A stretch of 64,000 nucleotides of DNA, taken from contig NZ_VLKT01000022.1 of NCBI RefSeq assembly GCF_007830515.1, positions 1 to 64,000 of the forward strand, in the 5' to 3' direction. This stretch comes from Mesorhizobium tianshanense. Its GTDB lineage: Bacteria > Pseudomonadota > Alphaproteobacteria > Rhizobiales > Rhizobiaceae. Below the pieces are notes generated by a model. The model saw only the letters and a list, made by a program, of their open reading frames with translations, was not told where the DNA came from and ran no database searches. Position numbers and translations under genes: made by a program. This document shows, in pieces, positions 36,671-45,657 of this stretch; within the stretch, counting starts at the first letter, position 1; each line of letters opens with the position of its first letter.

Positions 36671-37270
36671 ATGAACCGCATACTGCTTCCCGCCGTCGCT
36701 GGAGCGCTTGTCGCCATGTCGGGCGCGGCCTTGGCCGAAACCGCCGTCTCGGCCGTCGCCGATCTCAACGTGCGCGCCGGCCCCGGCCCGCAATACCCGG
36801 TCATCGGCACGCTGGCCGCAGGCCAGTCGGCAACGCTCGAGGGCTGCATCGAAAACAGCAAATGGTGCACCATTGCCGAGGCCAATGGCCAGGGCTGGAT
36901 CTATTCCGATTACGTGACGGCCGATTTCGGCGGCAACGAGGTCGTTCTGACCCGGCGCCCGGCCGACGCCGAGATTTCCATCGTTGAAGCGCCCGCCGAC
37001 AGCGAGTATTCCGACACTTATACCGGAACAATCGTTTCCGCCGAGCCGATCGAGCCCATCAGGCGTCCGCCGGCAGAAGTTCGCACCTACATCGACACGA
37101 ACCGGCTCGACCCGGTCTATCTCGAGGGCGAAGTGGTTCCCGGCGCGATCTTGCCCGATACCGTCGAGCTGCGGGAGATTCCGGACTACGACTACCGCTA
37201 TGTCTATGTGAACGACCAACCGGCGCTGGTCGATCCGGGCACCCGACGCATCATGTACGTCGAGCGCTGA
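36671..37270 (+). CDS. Secreted SH3b plus DUF1236 protein
   Basis: 199-residue envelope protein. Signal peptide MNRILLPAVAGALVAMSGAALA, a bacterial SH3 domain (SAVADLNVRAGPGPQYPVIGT ... KWCTIAEANGQGWIYSDYV, about residues 25-85), a linker, and a C-terminal DUF1236 unit ending DYRYVYVNDQPALVDPGTRRIMYVER-like. Such proteins are common in Rhizobiales; a cell-wall role is inferred from SH3b. ATG 36671 is chosen because GGAGCG precedes it and the signal peptide starts there. Confidence 0.87.
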   Translation: MNRILLPAVAGALVAMSGAALAETAVSAVADLNVRAGPGPQYPVIGTLAAGQSATLEGCIENSKWCTIAEANGQGWIYSDYVTADFGGNEVVLTRRPADAEISIVEAPADSEYSDTYTGTIVSAEPIEPIRRPPAEVRTYIDTNRLDPVYLEGEVVPGAILPDTVELREIPDYDYRYVYVNDQPALVDPGTRRIMYVER

Positions 37271-37286
37271 CACCGCCAACCGACAG

Positions 37287-37320
37287 GGCGACCGCCGGGC
37301 ACGTGCCACCGGCGGTCGCC
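37287..37320. terminator. Stem-loop after SH3b/DUF1236 gene
   Basis: Perfect 12-bp arms GGCGACCGCCGG and CCGGCGGTCGCC around a 10-base loop that itself contains CACGTG. No T tract follows, so it may end transcription only weakly or protect the mRNA 3' end. Confidence 0.5.
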
Positions 37321-37437
37321 GCCATCGGACATTGTCATAACCCGAGTGGTCCGGCGTCGTTGCTCGGACAGGGAGATTGCGCGGAAGATGCCGATCACAT
37401 AGATCATCCAAACCGAAGCACCAGCCTGTGAACCCGC

Positions 37438-38397
37438 GTGACGATCGATCCAGATGCCTTCGAGCGTTACCGGCGCTCTCCCAACGCCAAGACGACCTTG
37501 CCGCGCCTGTTGCTCGGAGCGGCGACCGTCACCCTGTTCTGGGTCGCGACGACCATGGTCGTGCTGATCGGCGGCTCCTATCTTTTCGCGCTTTGGCAGG
37601 CATCATCGGGTACGGTGCAGGATTTCATGGCGTCGCCCGCCGGGATTCTTGTCGCGCTCGCCTCCTTTGCCGGCATCTGGATCGGCCTGTGGGCTGCCAT
37701 GCGCTGGGTCCATCGCGAGCCGCTGATGGCGCTGATCGGCACCAGCTGCGGGGTTTCGCGCTCGGGATTCCTTAGGGGGCTGGCTGCGGTGCTGCTCACA
37801 TCGCTGCTCTCCGAGGTCCTGCTCTATTTCTTGCAGCCCGACATTGCGCGCGGTGCGATCAGCCTGTCGTCCTGGCTGCTGTTTCTTATCCCGATCGTTG
37901 TGCTGACCCTGCTGCAGACTTCGTCCGAGGAAGTGCTGTTCCGCGGCTATCTCTTGAGGGGCCTGGCCAATCGGTTTCAAAATCCCCTCATCTGGGCGCT
38001 GCTGCCAGGGCTTCTGTTCACTTCGATGCACTGGAGTCCAAGCTCGACGGCTGCCATCAACGCCTGCGTGCTGGCCTCGATCGCCGCCTTTGCGCTGCTG
38101 CTGACGCTTGTGGTTTATGCCACGGGCAATCTCGGTGCTGCCTTCGGCGCCCATCTCGGCAACAACCTGACCGGCTTCCTGCTGATTTCGCACCAGCAGA
38201 CCTATAATTCGTTCGCCCTGTTCAACGCCAAGCCGCTCGAAGGCCCCGGCTGGACGACGCTTGACGCCGTCCTCATCGCGGCGATCGGCATCGTCTGCAG
38301 CCTGTTGACGATCCTGCTGCTGCTTCATCCGCGCTCGCCGCTGAAGGTCGAGCCGGATATTTCGCACCCCGGCGGATCAAGCTTGCCGGCCGATTAA
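37438..38397 (+). CDS. CPBP-family intramembrane metalloprotease
   Basis: 319-residue polytopic protein with the CPBP/Abi signature: EEVLFRG (E164, E165, R169) in SSEEVLFRGYLLRGLANRF, then LFTSMHW (His near 200) and AFGAHLGNNLTGFLL (His and Asn). Eight or so hydrophobic segments. The start is GTG 37438; the next in-frame ATG (37555) would remove the first helix. In eukaryotes the homologue Rce1 cleaves CAAX proteins; bacterial substrates are mostly unknown. Confidence 0.87.
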   Translation: MTIDPDAFERYRRSPNAKTTLPRLLLGAATVTLFWVATTMVVLIGGSYLFALWQASSGTVQDFMASPAGILVALASFAGIWIGLWAAMRWVHREPLMALIGTSCGVSRSGFLRGLAAVLLTSLLSEVLLYFLQPDIARGAISLSSWLLFLIPIVVLTLLQTSSEEVLFRGYLLRGLANRFQNPLIWALLPGLLFTSMHWSPSSTAAINACVLASIAAFALLLTLVVYATGNLGAAFGAHLGNNLTGFLLISHQQTYNSFALFNAKPLEGPGWTTLDAVLIAAIGIVCSLLTILLLLHPRSPLKVEPDISHPGGSSLPAD

Positions 38398-38672
38398 GCT
38401 GTGTTGCAGCGACCGTATTCGGCCCGCAGCTTGACTTCGCGGCCGATTTCCTGTCTACACGCTGCGAATTCCGCGACGAGTATCCCTCCGAGCAAGCCGA
38501 CCAGGACGCCGAAGCCTCTTTGAGGTGACGTGCTGTAAATCGATCCTGGAGGCCAACATCCGGCAGCGCTGTGCGCCCCCGGGTGCTTTTTGGCTTTGGC
38601 TCTTGCTTGGACACTGGGCGCGAACGCATTACCTCTCGGGCACCATCCGGGTGCCAGGGAAAAGGAAAAAGA

Positions 38673-40283
38673 ATGTTTGAATCGCTACAGGAACGTCTTG
38701 GTTCGATCCTGAATGGCCTGACCGGCCGCGGCGCTCTGTCCGAGGCCGATGTCTCGGCGGCGCTGCGCGAGGTGCGGCGTGCGCTGCTAGAGGCAGACGT
38801 GGCGCTGGAAGTGGTGCGTCCCTTCACCGACAAGGTGCGCGAGAAGGCCGTTGGCGCCGCCGTGCTGAAGTCGATCAAGCCCGGCCAGATGGTCGTCAAG
38901 ATCGTCCATGACGAACTGGTCGAGATGCTGGGCGCCGAGGGCGTCGCCGTCGACCTCAACGCACCGGCCCCGGTGGTCGTCATGATGGTCGGCCTGCAGG
39001 GCTCGGGCAAGACGACGACATCCGCCAAGATCGCCAAGCGCCTCACCGAGCGTCAGAACAAGAAGGTCTTGATGGCCTCGCTCGACACGCGGCGTCCCGC
39101 CGCGCAGGAGCAGCTCCGGCAACTCGGCGAGCAGGTCAAGGTCGCCACGCTGCCAATCGTCGCCGGCCAGACGCCGGTCGACATCGCCCGCCGTGCCGTG
39201 CAGGCGGCAAAGCTCGGCGGCCATGACGTCGTCATCCTCGACACCGCTGGCCGCACTCACATCGACGAGCCGCTAATGGTCGAAATGGCCGACATCAAGA
39301 AGGTGTCGTCGCCGCACGAAATCCTTTTGGTCGCCGATTCGCTGACCGGCCAGGACGCCGTCAACCTGGCGAAAAGCTTCGATGAGCGCGTCGGCATCAC
39401 CGGCCTGGTGCTGACCCGCATGGATGGCGACGGCCGTGGTGGTGCGGCACTCTCCATGCGCGCCGTCACCGGCAAACCGATCAAGCTGATTGGTACGGGC
39501 GAGAAGATGGACGGGCTGGAGGAATTCCATCCCAAGCGCATCGCCGACCGCATCCTCGGCATGGGCGACATCATCAGCCTCGTCGAAAAAGCCGCCGAAA
39601 ACATCGACGCCGAACATGCGGCGGCGATGGCCAAGAAGATGCAGTCGGGCAAGTTCGACCTCAACGACCTTGCCGGCCAGCTCCAGCAGATGTCGAAGAT
39701 GGGCGGCATGGGCGGCATCATGGGCATGATGCCGGGCATGGGCAAGATGAAGGACCAGATGGCTGCCGCCGGTCTCGACGACAAGATGTTCGGCCGCCAG
39801 CTCGCCATCATCTCGTCGATGACCAAGGCCGAGCGCGCCAACCCCGATATTCTGAAGCACTCGCGCAAGAAACGTATCGCCGCCGGCTCCGGCACCGATG
39901 CGGCCGAGATCAACAAGCTCCTGAAGATGCATCGCGGCATGGCTGACATGATGAAGGCGATGGGTGGCAAGGGCAAAGGCGGTGGCCTGATGCGCGGCAT
40001 GATGGGCGGCCTGGCCCAGAAGATGGGGCTAGGCGGCATGATGCCCGGCATGGGCGGTCCGGGCGGCATGATGGGCGGTGGCATGCCGGACCTGTCCAAG
40101 ATGGACCCCAAGCAACTCGAAGCCTTGCAGAAGCAGGCGCAGGCGGCCGGTCTCGGCGGCATGAAGGGCCTTCCCGGTGGCCTACCCGGAGGTGGCGGCC
40201 TGCCTGGGCTGCCCGGCGGCATGAAGCTTCCTGGTTTGCCGGGATCTGGCGGTAGTTTGCCCGGACTCGGCAAGAAGAAGTGA
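38673..40283 (+). CDS. ffh: Signal recognition particle protein Ffh
   Basis: 536-residue SRP GTPase. N domain MFESLQERLGSILNGLTGRG, G1 GLQGSGKTTT (about 106-115), DTAGRTHIDEPLM, TRMDGDGRGGAALS, then the methionine-rich M domain. The C-terminal tail (about 440-536) is a long run of Gly/Met/Pro-rich repeats (GMMPGMGG, GLPGG), longer than in E. coli Ffh. ATG 38673 follows AAAAGGAAAAAG. Followed 7 bases later by a chorismate mutase gene. Confidence 0.97.
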   Translation: MFESLQERLGSILNGLTGRGALSEADVSAALREVRRALLEADVALEVVRPFTDKVREKAVGAAVLKSIKPGQMVVKIVHDELVEMLGAEGVAVDLNAPAPVVVMMVGLQGSGKTTTSAKIAKRLTERQNKKVLMASLDTRRPAAQEQLRQLGEQVKVATLPIVAGQTPVDIARRAVQAAKLGGHDVVILDTAGRTHIDEPLMVEMADIKKVSSPHEILLVADSLTGQDAVNLAKSFDERVGITGLVLTRMDGDGRGGAALSMRAVTGKPIKLIGTGEKMDGLEEFHPKRIADRILGMGDIISLVEKAAENIDAEHAAAMAKKMQSGKFDLNDLAGQLQQMSKMGGMGGIMGMMPGMGKMKDQMAAAGLDDKMFGRQLAIISSMTKAERANPDILKHSRKKRIAAGSGTDAAEINKLLKMHRGMADMMKAMGGKGKGGGLMRGMMGGLAQKMGLGGMMPGMGGPGGMMGGGMPDLSKMDPKQLEALQKQAQAAGLGGMKGLPGGLPGGGGLPGLPGGMKLPGLPGSGGSLPGLGKKK

Positions 40284-40290
40284 GGGCGCG

Positions 40291-40617
40291 ATGAACGAAG
40301 AAAAGGACATGGCCGACGCCTATGCGGCGCTGGTCGACTACCGCGCCTCGATCGACAACATCGACGCAGCGCTCATCCATATGCTGGCCGAACGTTTCCG
40401 CTGCACCAAGGCGGTCGGCGTGCTGAAGGCGACGCATGGCCTGCCTCCGGCGGATCCGGCGCGCGAGCAGCAGCAGATCGCCCGCCTTCGCCAACTGGCG
40501 AGGGACGCGCATCTCGACCCGGATTTCGCGGAGAAATTCCTGAATTTCGTCGTCCGTGAAGTGATCCGGCATCATGAGCAGATCGCCGCATCCAACGGCG
40601 CAACGAAAACGGGCTGA
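40291..40617 (+). CDS. Chorismate mutase (AroQ class)
   Basis: 108-residue all-helical chorismate mutase. YRASIDNIDAALIHMLAERFRCTKAVGVLKA carries the AroQ pattern (R..ID.ID..L...L..R), with Arg, Lys and Glu/Gln active-site positions in RFRCTKAVGVLK and AREQQQIARLRQLA. The position between ffh and rpsP is conserved in Rhizobiales. An alternative start at 40309 is in frame. Converts chorismate to prephenate for Phe/Tyr synthesis. Confidence 0.88.
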   Translation: MNEEKDMADAYAALVDYRASIDNIDAALIHMLAERFRCTKAVGVLKATHGLPPADPAREQQQIARLRQLARDAHLDPDFAEKFLNFVVREVIRHHEQIAASNGATKTG

Positions 40618-40623
40618 GGACCG

Positions 40624-40672
40624 GTGCATGTCGCCCAAAAGTGCGGAGCGGTTTTGGGGCAACGACATGCAC
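40624..40672. repeat. RIME-like palindromic repeat
   Basis: GTGCATGTCGCCCAAAA and TTTTGGGGCAACGACATGCAC flank GTGCGGAGCGG. A strong potential mRNA hairpin in the ffh-rpsP transcript, directly before the rpsP leader. Confidence 0.7.
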
Positions 40673-40728
40673 AAAGACAACAGCCATAACCCCGATCAAC
40701 GAAAATCAGAGCTTTTAGGAGAAAAGAA

Positions 40729-41130
40729 ATGCCATTGAAAATCCGACTGGCCCGTGCGGGCTCGAAGAAGCGTCCCTATTACCACGTCGTCGTCGCCGAC
40801 GCCCGTTCGCCGCGCGACGGCCGTTTCATCGAGTCGCTCGGCTCGTGGAACCCGCTGCTGCCCAAGGACGGTGAGCGCGTCAAGGTCGACGCCGACCGCG
40901 TCAAGCATTGGCTCTCGCACGGCGCCCAGCCGACCGACCGCGTGCTGCGCTTCCTCGATGAGGCCGGCATCGCCAAGCGCGAGGTTCGCTCCAACCCCAA
41001 AAAGGCCGAGCCCGGCAAGAAGGCGCAGGAGCGCGCCGCTCTTCTGAAGAAGGCGCAGGAAGATGTAGCCGCCGCTGTTGCCGCCGCGGCAGTCGCGCCG
41101 GCCGAGGCGGAAGCCGCGACCGCCGAATAA
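40729..41130 (+). CDS. rpsP: 30S ribosomal protein S16
   Basis: 133 residues: MPLKIRLARAGSKKRPYYHVVVADARSPRDGRFIESLGSWNPLLP is the universal S16 start, described by its first motif KIRLARAGSKKRPYY. An Ala/Glu-rich C-terminal extension (about 90-133) is typical of Rhizobiales. AGGAG lies ten bases upstream. A perfect terminator follows; rimM, trmD and rplS, which often follow rpsP, are not here. Confidence 0.97.
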   Translation: MPLKIRLARAGSKKRPYYHVVVADARSPRDGRFIESLGSWNPLLPKDGERVKVDADRVKHWLSHGAQPTDRVLRFLDEAGIAKREVRSNPKKAEPGKKAQERAALLKKAQEDVAAAVAAAAVAPAEAEAATAE

Positions 41131-41164
41131 TTCGGCTCGCTTGTTCGAGTGGATCACCTACGCG

Positions 41165-41193
41165 AAACGGCGGGCGCCTTGCCCGCCGTTTTG
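41165..41193 (+). terminator. Rho-independent terminator after rpsP
   Basis: Perfect 11-bp stem AAACGGCGGGC / GCCCGCCGTTT with loop GCCTT and trailing TTTTG. Confidence 0.88.
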
Positions 41194-41223
41194 CTGTTCC
41201 GTCCGGCCTACGACGCGGCCCGA

Positions 41224-41487
41224 TCAGTAACCTTGCGGGCAGCGGGCGACGTAGACGCGCCCATAGCGATCGCGATAGCGGCACTGGCCGCTTTCGCTGG
41301 CACGACCGATCAGCGCGCCGGCGACGGCGCCGACAGCGCCACCAATGACAGCACCTTCCACCGGATCGCCCGCCACGGCAGCGCCGACCGCCGCGCCGCC
41401 CAGGCCACCGACCGCCGCGCCCTTTTCCGTCTGCGAGCAAGCACCGAGCGGCACCAGCAGGGCCATCAAAAGCATCGTCTTTCTCAT
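41224..41487 (-). CDS. Glycine-zipper lipoprotein
   Basis: 87 residues. Lipoprotein signal peptide MRKTMLLMALLVPLGAC with lipidated Cys at 17. A glycine-zipper follows (KGAAVGGLGGAAVGAAVAGD and GAVIGGAVGAVAGALIG), with a C-terminal CRYRDRYGRVYVARCPQGY carrying two Cys that may pair. GGAGG lies 8 bases upstream. Similar small outer-membrane or periplasmic lipoproteins are widespread in Rhizobiales; function unknown. Convergent with rpsP. Confidence 0.87.
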   Translation of the reverse strand: MRKTMLLMALLVPLGACSQTEKGAAVGGLGGAAVGAAVAGDPVEGAVIGGAVGAVAGALIGRASESGQCRYRDRYGRVYVARCPQGY

Positions 41488-41610
41488 TTGTCGTTCCTCC
41501 CGACCGGGAAACGCCTCCTACCCGCCGCGTCGATAACGCGCGGACGCGGAATTTGATCCGTTTTGAGGAATAATGGCGGCCGTCAACCATTTTCCGTTTG
41601 CACGGATCGC

Positions 41611-42018
41611 CTATCGGACGAACGGGATCAGCGCGCGCACCCTGGGATCGCGCAGGAAAAGGCCACCCCACAGAATGACGCCGAGATAGACGCCGAACAG
41701 TGTGTGCGAGAACAGCGGACTGCCGAGGCGCGCATGGGTCGCGATGGCACCACCGAGATAGAAGGTGAGCAGGATGGCGCCGAGCACCGAGGTGCGCGGC
41801 ACCGCATAGAGCGCGGTCGAGACCAGCCCGATGATACCGAGCATGCGCGAGACATTGGGATCGGCCGGCCAGCCGAGCTGCACCATGGTCTGGGTAACGA
41901 CATCGAGCGGCGGCAGTTTGATGACGCCGTCGAAGATCATGAACAGCACGATGAGGGCGCTGAGCCCACGGCCTGCCCACAGCGCGCCCGGCGTGACGGA
42001 TGCTTGAGAAATGGTCAT
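41611..42018 (-). CDS. DoxX-like family membrane protein
   Basis: 135-residue, four-helix protein of the DoxX-like family: LWAGRGLSALIVLFMIFDGVIKLPPLD at the start, then LGWPADPNVSRMLGIIGLVSTALYAVPRTSVLGAILLTFYLGGAIATHARLG, typical of DoxX_2. Redox- or quinone-linked roles are proposed for relatives. The ATG at 42018 follows GGAGGGAAC. Same strand as the glycine-zipper gene, 123 bases apart. Confidence 0.85.
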   Translation of the reverse strand: MTISQASVTPGALWAGRGLSALIVLFMIFDGVIKLPPLDVVTQTMVQLGWPADPNVSRMLGIIGLVSTALYAVPRTSVLGAILLTFYLGGAIATHARLGSPLFSHTLFGVYLGVILWGGLFLRDPRVRALIPFVR

Positions 42019-42188
42019 TGGTGTTCCCTCCGGCTGTTTCGAGCACTGGCTCTCTTCGCCAGGACCCGAACCAAGGACGCGGCGCCTGACCGCGATCCGA
42101 CACGCCTGCGATTTTTTGGGTGTACGGTGCTGCGGTGAGCGTCGCACAGGGGCAAATCCTGATGGATATCGCCCAAAAGTGACGCGCT

Positions 42189-43094
42189 TTAAGAAAAATA
42201 GAACTTTTCGGCGGGAATCATTTTGGGCGGCGCCTCGCCGAGCGCCTCGAACACCGAGATTTCACAGACGCGGCACAGGCCGTCGAGAGCGAGATCGTTG
42301 GCCTCGGTGCCGAACGGGTCCTCGAGTTCTTCCGAAAGCGCGTCGAGGCCGAAGAAGGTGTAGGCAATCAGCGCCGTGAACAGCGGCGTCGCCCAGCCGG
42401 CAGTCGAGGCGAGCCCAAACGGCAGCAGCAGGCAGAAGATATAGGCGGTGCGCTGCAGGAGCAGCGTGTAGGCAAACGGGAGCGGTGTTCCCATGATGCG
42501 CTCGCAACCGGCTTGCGCTGCGGCGATTTCCGACAGGCGCTCGTCGAGGATGCGGTAGCCCATGACATCGATTGCGCCGGCCTTGTACAGCGCGGCGGCT
42601 CGCTCGCCCATCCGTCGCACCATGGCGTCGGGTGGGTTGGCTAGCTTTGCGGCACTTTCGGCTTCGTCGCCGATGAACGCGCGTGCGTCGGATGTTGCGT
42701 CCACCCGCCTGAGCAGACCGCGCAAGAAGTGGCAGAAGGCGATCGCCTCCATCAACAGGCCGCGCAATTCGACCCGGTTTTCGATCAGCCCGGTGCTGGC
42801 GCGCGCCAGATTGCGGATGTCGAAGACAAGCTGGCCCCATAGCTTGCGCGCCTCCCACCAGCGGTCATAGGCGGCATTGTTGCGGAAGCCGAGATAGATC
42901 GACAGCGCCACACCAAGCAAGGCGAACGGCGCCGGGCCGGCATTGCCGAAATCGAGCCTCAGCGCCCTGACCGCCAGCACCACCAGCGCGCCATAGACGC
43001 CGAAGCCGAAGATCTGCGGCAGGATGCGCGGCACCACCGAGCCGCGCATGATGAAGAACAGATGCAAGAATCCCGGGCGCGGGCGAACGATCAT
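42189..43094 (-). CDS. Bestrophin-family channel protein
   Basis: 301-residue bestrophin/RFP-TM (UPF0187-type) protein. N-terminal IVRPRPGFLHLFFIMRGSVVP precedes helix QIFGFGVYGALVVLAV. FALLGVALSIYLGFRNNAAYDRWWEARKLWG is the signature with aromatic gate residues. C-terminal TFFGLDALSEELEDPFGTEANDLALD is the conserved Ca2+-clasp-like acidic region. Bacterial homologues conduct cations or anions. ATG 43094 follows AAAGGGG. Divergent from the ACT-domain gene. Confidence 0.9.
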   Translation of the reverse strand: MIVRPRPGFLHLFFIMRGSVVPRILPQIFGFGVYGALVVLAVRALRLDFGNAGPAPFALLGVALSIYLGFRNNAAYDRWWEARKLWGQLVFDIRNLARASTGLIENRVELRGLLMEAIAFCHFLRGLLRRVDATSDARAFIGDEAESAAKLANPPDAMVRRMGERAAALYKAGAIDVMGYRILDERLSEIAAAQAGCERIMGTPLPFAYTLLLQRTAYIFCLLLPFGLASTAGWATPLFTALIAYTFFGLDALSEELEDPFGTEANDLALDGLCRVCEISVFEALGEAPPKMIPAEKFYFS

Positions 43095-43252
43095 CGAAAC
43101 CCCTTTCACGGACCGGCAATGATCCTGATCGGTTCCATTTTGCGATGCAATACACGCACAAGCCCAGCCGCCAGCGACATGGCGATGTCGTCTTGCCGGC
43201 TTGGGGCAGAGCGCGCTATCGAAAGATCCGCAAGACATTCGGGAGCAAATCG

Positions 43253-43660
43253 ATGGCCGGCGAGACCGATCTGAAGAAACTTCTGGCAATGATGACGCCG
43301 GAATTGCGTCCCGGCGTCCATGTCTTCGTCACGCTGCCGCCCGACGCGCCGGTGCCTGACTCTCTCGATCCGGTGATGCTGTTTCGCGAGCGCGAGGGCA
43401 CGACGCTGATCGTGCGTGAAGAGGAAGCCAGGGCCGTTGGCCTGGAAGCCGTGTTTTCCTGCCGGATCGTGACGCTAAACATCCATTCGTCGCTGGACGC
43501 GGTGGGCTTCCTCGCCACCATCACCACGCGTCTGGCCGCGGCCGGCATGGGCGTCAATCCGGTCTCGGCCTTTTATCACGACCATCTGTTCGTCCCCGCC
43601 GACCGGGCGGAGGAGGCGATGGATATGCTGCGGAAACTCGCGGCGGAGAGCACAGGCTGA
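43253..43660 (+). CDS. ACT-domain protein (DUF2241-like)
   Basis: 135-residue protein with tandem ACT-like halves: LKKLLAMMTPELRPGVHVFVTLP then FREREGTTLIVREEEARAVGL, followed by IVTLNIHSSLDAVGFLATITTRLAAAGMGVNPVSAFYHDHLFVP. Matches the COG3602/DUF2241 ACT group. Probably a small-molecule (amino-acid) sensor; no catalytic domain. ATG 43253 follows GGGAG. Ends 3 bases from the convergent GNAT gene. Confidence 0.85.
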   Translation: MAGETDLKKLLAMMTPELRPGVHVFVTLPPDAPVPDSLDPVMLFREREGTTLIVREEEARAVGLEAVFSCRIVTLNIHSSLDAVGFLATITTRLAAAGMGVNPVSAFYHDHLFVPADRAEEAMDMLRKLAAESTG

Positions 43661-43663
43661 AGG

Positions 43664-44116
43664 TCAGCGCCTTCGGACATAAAAAATATCTGGCAGACCC
43701 TCCTCATTGTTCACGCCGCTGCGGAGAGCCTCCACGCGAAAGCCATGGCGCTCATAGAAGCGCCGGGCGCCGGTGTTGGACTGAAAACAGTACAGTTTCA
43801 CGACCGGCAAACCGACGGTCGCCTCCGTCAGCAGCCGGCTGCCGATGCCTCGGCCGGTCCAGCCAGGGCCGAGATAGAGCTGTTCCACCCACTCGCCGCT
43901 GACGGCGATGAAGCCGGCAATGGTCCCGCCAGCCTCGGCGACCGTAACATGGTGCCGCAGTAACACCACACCGTTGATGAAAGCCAGGTCCTCAGGCGGC
44001 GTGTGCATGACCGGCACCCAGTCGAACGATGCAAGCGCCGCCCGCATGATCTTCGCAATGGCGCCTGCATCCGAACTCATGGCCGGACGCAGCACGACTT
44101 TGGCGGCAATGCTCAT
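43664..44116 (-). CDS. GNAT-family N-acetyltransferase
   Basis: 150-residue GNAT protein. The acetyl-CoA loop lies in EQLYLGPGWTGRGIGSRLL (a Q/R-x-x-G-x-G pattern), followed by CFQSNTGARRFYERHGFRVEAL, the canonical motif B. The acceptor is unknown. It ends 3 bases from the convergent ACT gene and starts 79 bases after asd on the same strand. Confidence 0.87.
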   Translation of the reverse strand: MSIAAKVVLRPAMSSDAGAIAKIMRAALASFDWVPVMHTPPEDLAFINGVVLLRHHVTVAEAGGTIAGFIAVSGEWVEQLYLGPGWTGRGIGSRLLTEATVGLPVVKLYCFQSNTGARRFYERHGFRVEALRSGVNNEEGLPDIFYVRRR

Positions 44117-44195
44117 ACTCGTCCGGCGCCCCCGCGGAGAGCCCGCCGCGACAGCGGCGATGCGGCCCGTGAGCGAACAGCACGCTGAGCGAAAA

Positions 44196-45230
44196 CTAAG
44201 CCGCCTTCTTCTTCGGCTGGATCAGCCCGCGCTCAATCAGCAGCTCCGCGATCTGGACAGCGTTGAGCGCCGCGCCTTTGCGCAGATTGTCGGATACGAT
44301 CCACATCGACAGGCCGTTGTCGATGGTCGAATCCTCGCGGATGCGCGAGATGAAGGTGGCGTCCTCGCCGGCCGATTCCAGCGGCGTGATGTAGCCGCCG
44401 TCCTCGCGCTTGTCGAGCACCTGGCAGCCGGGGGCTTCGCGCAGGATCTCGCGCGCTTCATCGGCGGTGATCGGCTTTTCGAACTCGATATTGACCGCTT
44501 CCGAATGGCCGATGAACACCGGGACGCGCACGCAGGTCGCCGTCAGCTTGATCTTGGGATCGAGCATCTTCTTGGTCTCGGCCACCATCTTCCACTCTTC
44601 CTTGGTGAAGCCGTCGTCGAGGAAGACGTCGATATGCGGGATGACGTTGAAGGCGATGCGCTTGGTGAACTTCTTGACGTCGACCTGGTCGGCGACGAAC
44701 ACGGCCCGCGTCTGAGTGAACAGCTCGTCCATGCCTTCCTTGCCGGCACCGGACACCGACTGGTAGGTGGCGACGACGACACGCTTGATGGTGGCGAAGT
44801 CGTGCAGCGGCTTCAGCGCCACGACCAATTGCGCCGTCGAGCAGTTCGGATTGGCGATGATGTTCTTGCGCGTGAACAGGGAAATCGCATCCGGGTTCAC
44901 TTCCGGCACGATCAGCGGCACGTCCTGGTCGTAGCGGAAGGCCGAGGAATTATCGATGACGACGCAGCCCTGCTTGCCGATCTTCGGCGACCATTCCTTC
45001 GAAACGTTGCCGCCGGCCGACATGATGCAGATATCGGTGTCGGAGAAGTCGTAAGCATCCAGCGCCTTGACTTTCAGCGTACGGTCACCGAACGACACTT
45101 CCGTGCCCTGGCTGCGCCTAGAGGCCAGCGCCACCACCTCGCTCACCGGAAAGCCGCGCTCTTCCAGTATGTTGAGCATTTCCCGGCCCACATTGCCCGT
45201 GGCACCGACTACCGCAATCTTGAAACCCAT
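44196..45230 (-). CDS. asd: Aspartate-semialdehyde dehydrogenase
   Basis: 344 residues. Reduces aspartyl phosphate to the semialdehyde, the branch point to Lys/DAP, Thr and Met. NADP site VVGATGNVGREML, catalytic C130 in ANPNCSTAQLV, and the later CVRVPVFIGHSEAVNIEFE with the catalytic His. GAGGAG is 6 bases or so before ATG 45230. The leader carries an inverted repeat (CCCTCTCC 45247-45254, GGAGAGGG 45310-45317). Confidence 0.97.
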   Translation of the reverse strand: MGFKIAVVGATGNVGREMLNILEERGFPVSEVVALASRRSQGTEVSFGDRTLKVKALDAYDFSDTDICIMSAGGNVSKEWSPKIGKQGCVVIDNSSAFRYDQDVPLIVPEVNPDAISLFTRKNIIANPNCSTAQLVVALKPLHDFATIKRVVVATYQSVSGAGKEGMDELFTQTRAVFVADQVDVKKFTKRIAFNVIPHIDVFLDDGFTKEEWKMVAETKKMLDPKIKLTATCVRVPVFIGHSEAVNIEFEKPITADEAREILREAPGCQVLDKREDGGYITPLESAGEDATFISRIREDSTIDNGLSMWIVSDNLRKGAALNAVQIAELLIERGLIQPKKKAA

Positions 45231-45657
45231 CGAAAAATCTCCTCTTCCCTCTCCGCTCGTTTTGGAGAACCCGCCGGCCGGTGCGGGTCTCGCCCCGGGC
45301 CGGACCCGAGGAGAGGGCGAGCAGGCCAAGGGAGATCAGACCATTTTAGTGGTCGTTTTGGCCGTGATTTTGGTCGAACGCAGGAACGCGCGCTTCGCCC
45401 GCCCGGGAACCATGCTGCCATGGCCGGGGAAGTCGAATGCATAAAGCGCCATTGGAAGGCCGCGCATCGAAGCTGTCCTGTTCGGTGCCGGCTTTTACGC
45501 GCTTTGCGTGAAGAGTCAATCGTGGCGAAGCTTCCTCGCGCACCCTGTACAACGACGGCCGCACGAAGTACGAACGGCCAACATTGTTTGGCCGGCGCTG
45601 TACGGCCCTGGCGCGTGCTCCAAGGCGAGCGCGGACTGCGAATTCCGAAAGAGTGAG
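45231..45657. promoter_or_regulatory. Divergent intergenic region asd / DEAD-box helicase
   Basis: 427 bases without a gene. The asd-proximal part is a G+C-rich palindromic repeat (45247-45317). The helicase-proximal part (about 45340-45657) would be a long 5' untranslated leader if transcription starts far upstream, as for many RNA-helicase genes; no promoter could be fixed by eye. Confidence 0.35.

Noticed and set aside
38394..38540. Minus-strand frame encoding a hydrophobic GFGVLVGLLGGILVAEFA segment between the CPBP gene and ffh
   Set aside because: It looks protein-like, but it has no ATG, GTG or ribosome site in a sensible position, and it overlaps the CPBP stop, so it was not called.
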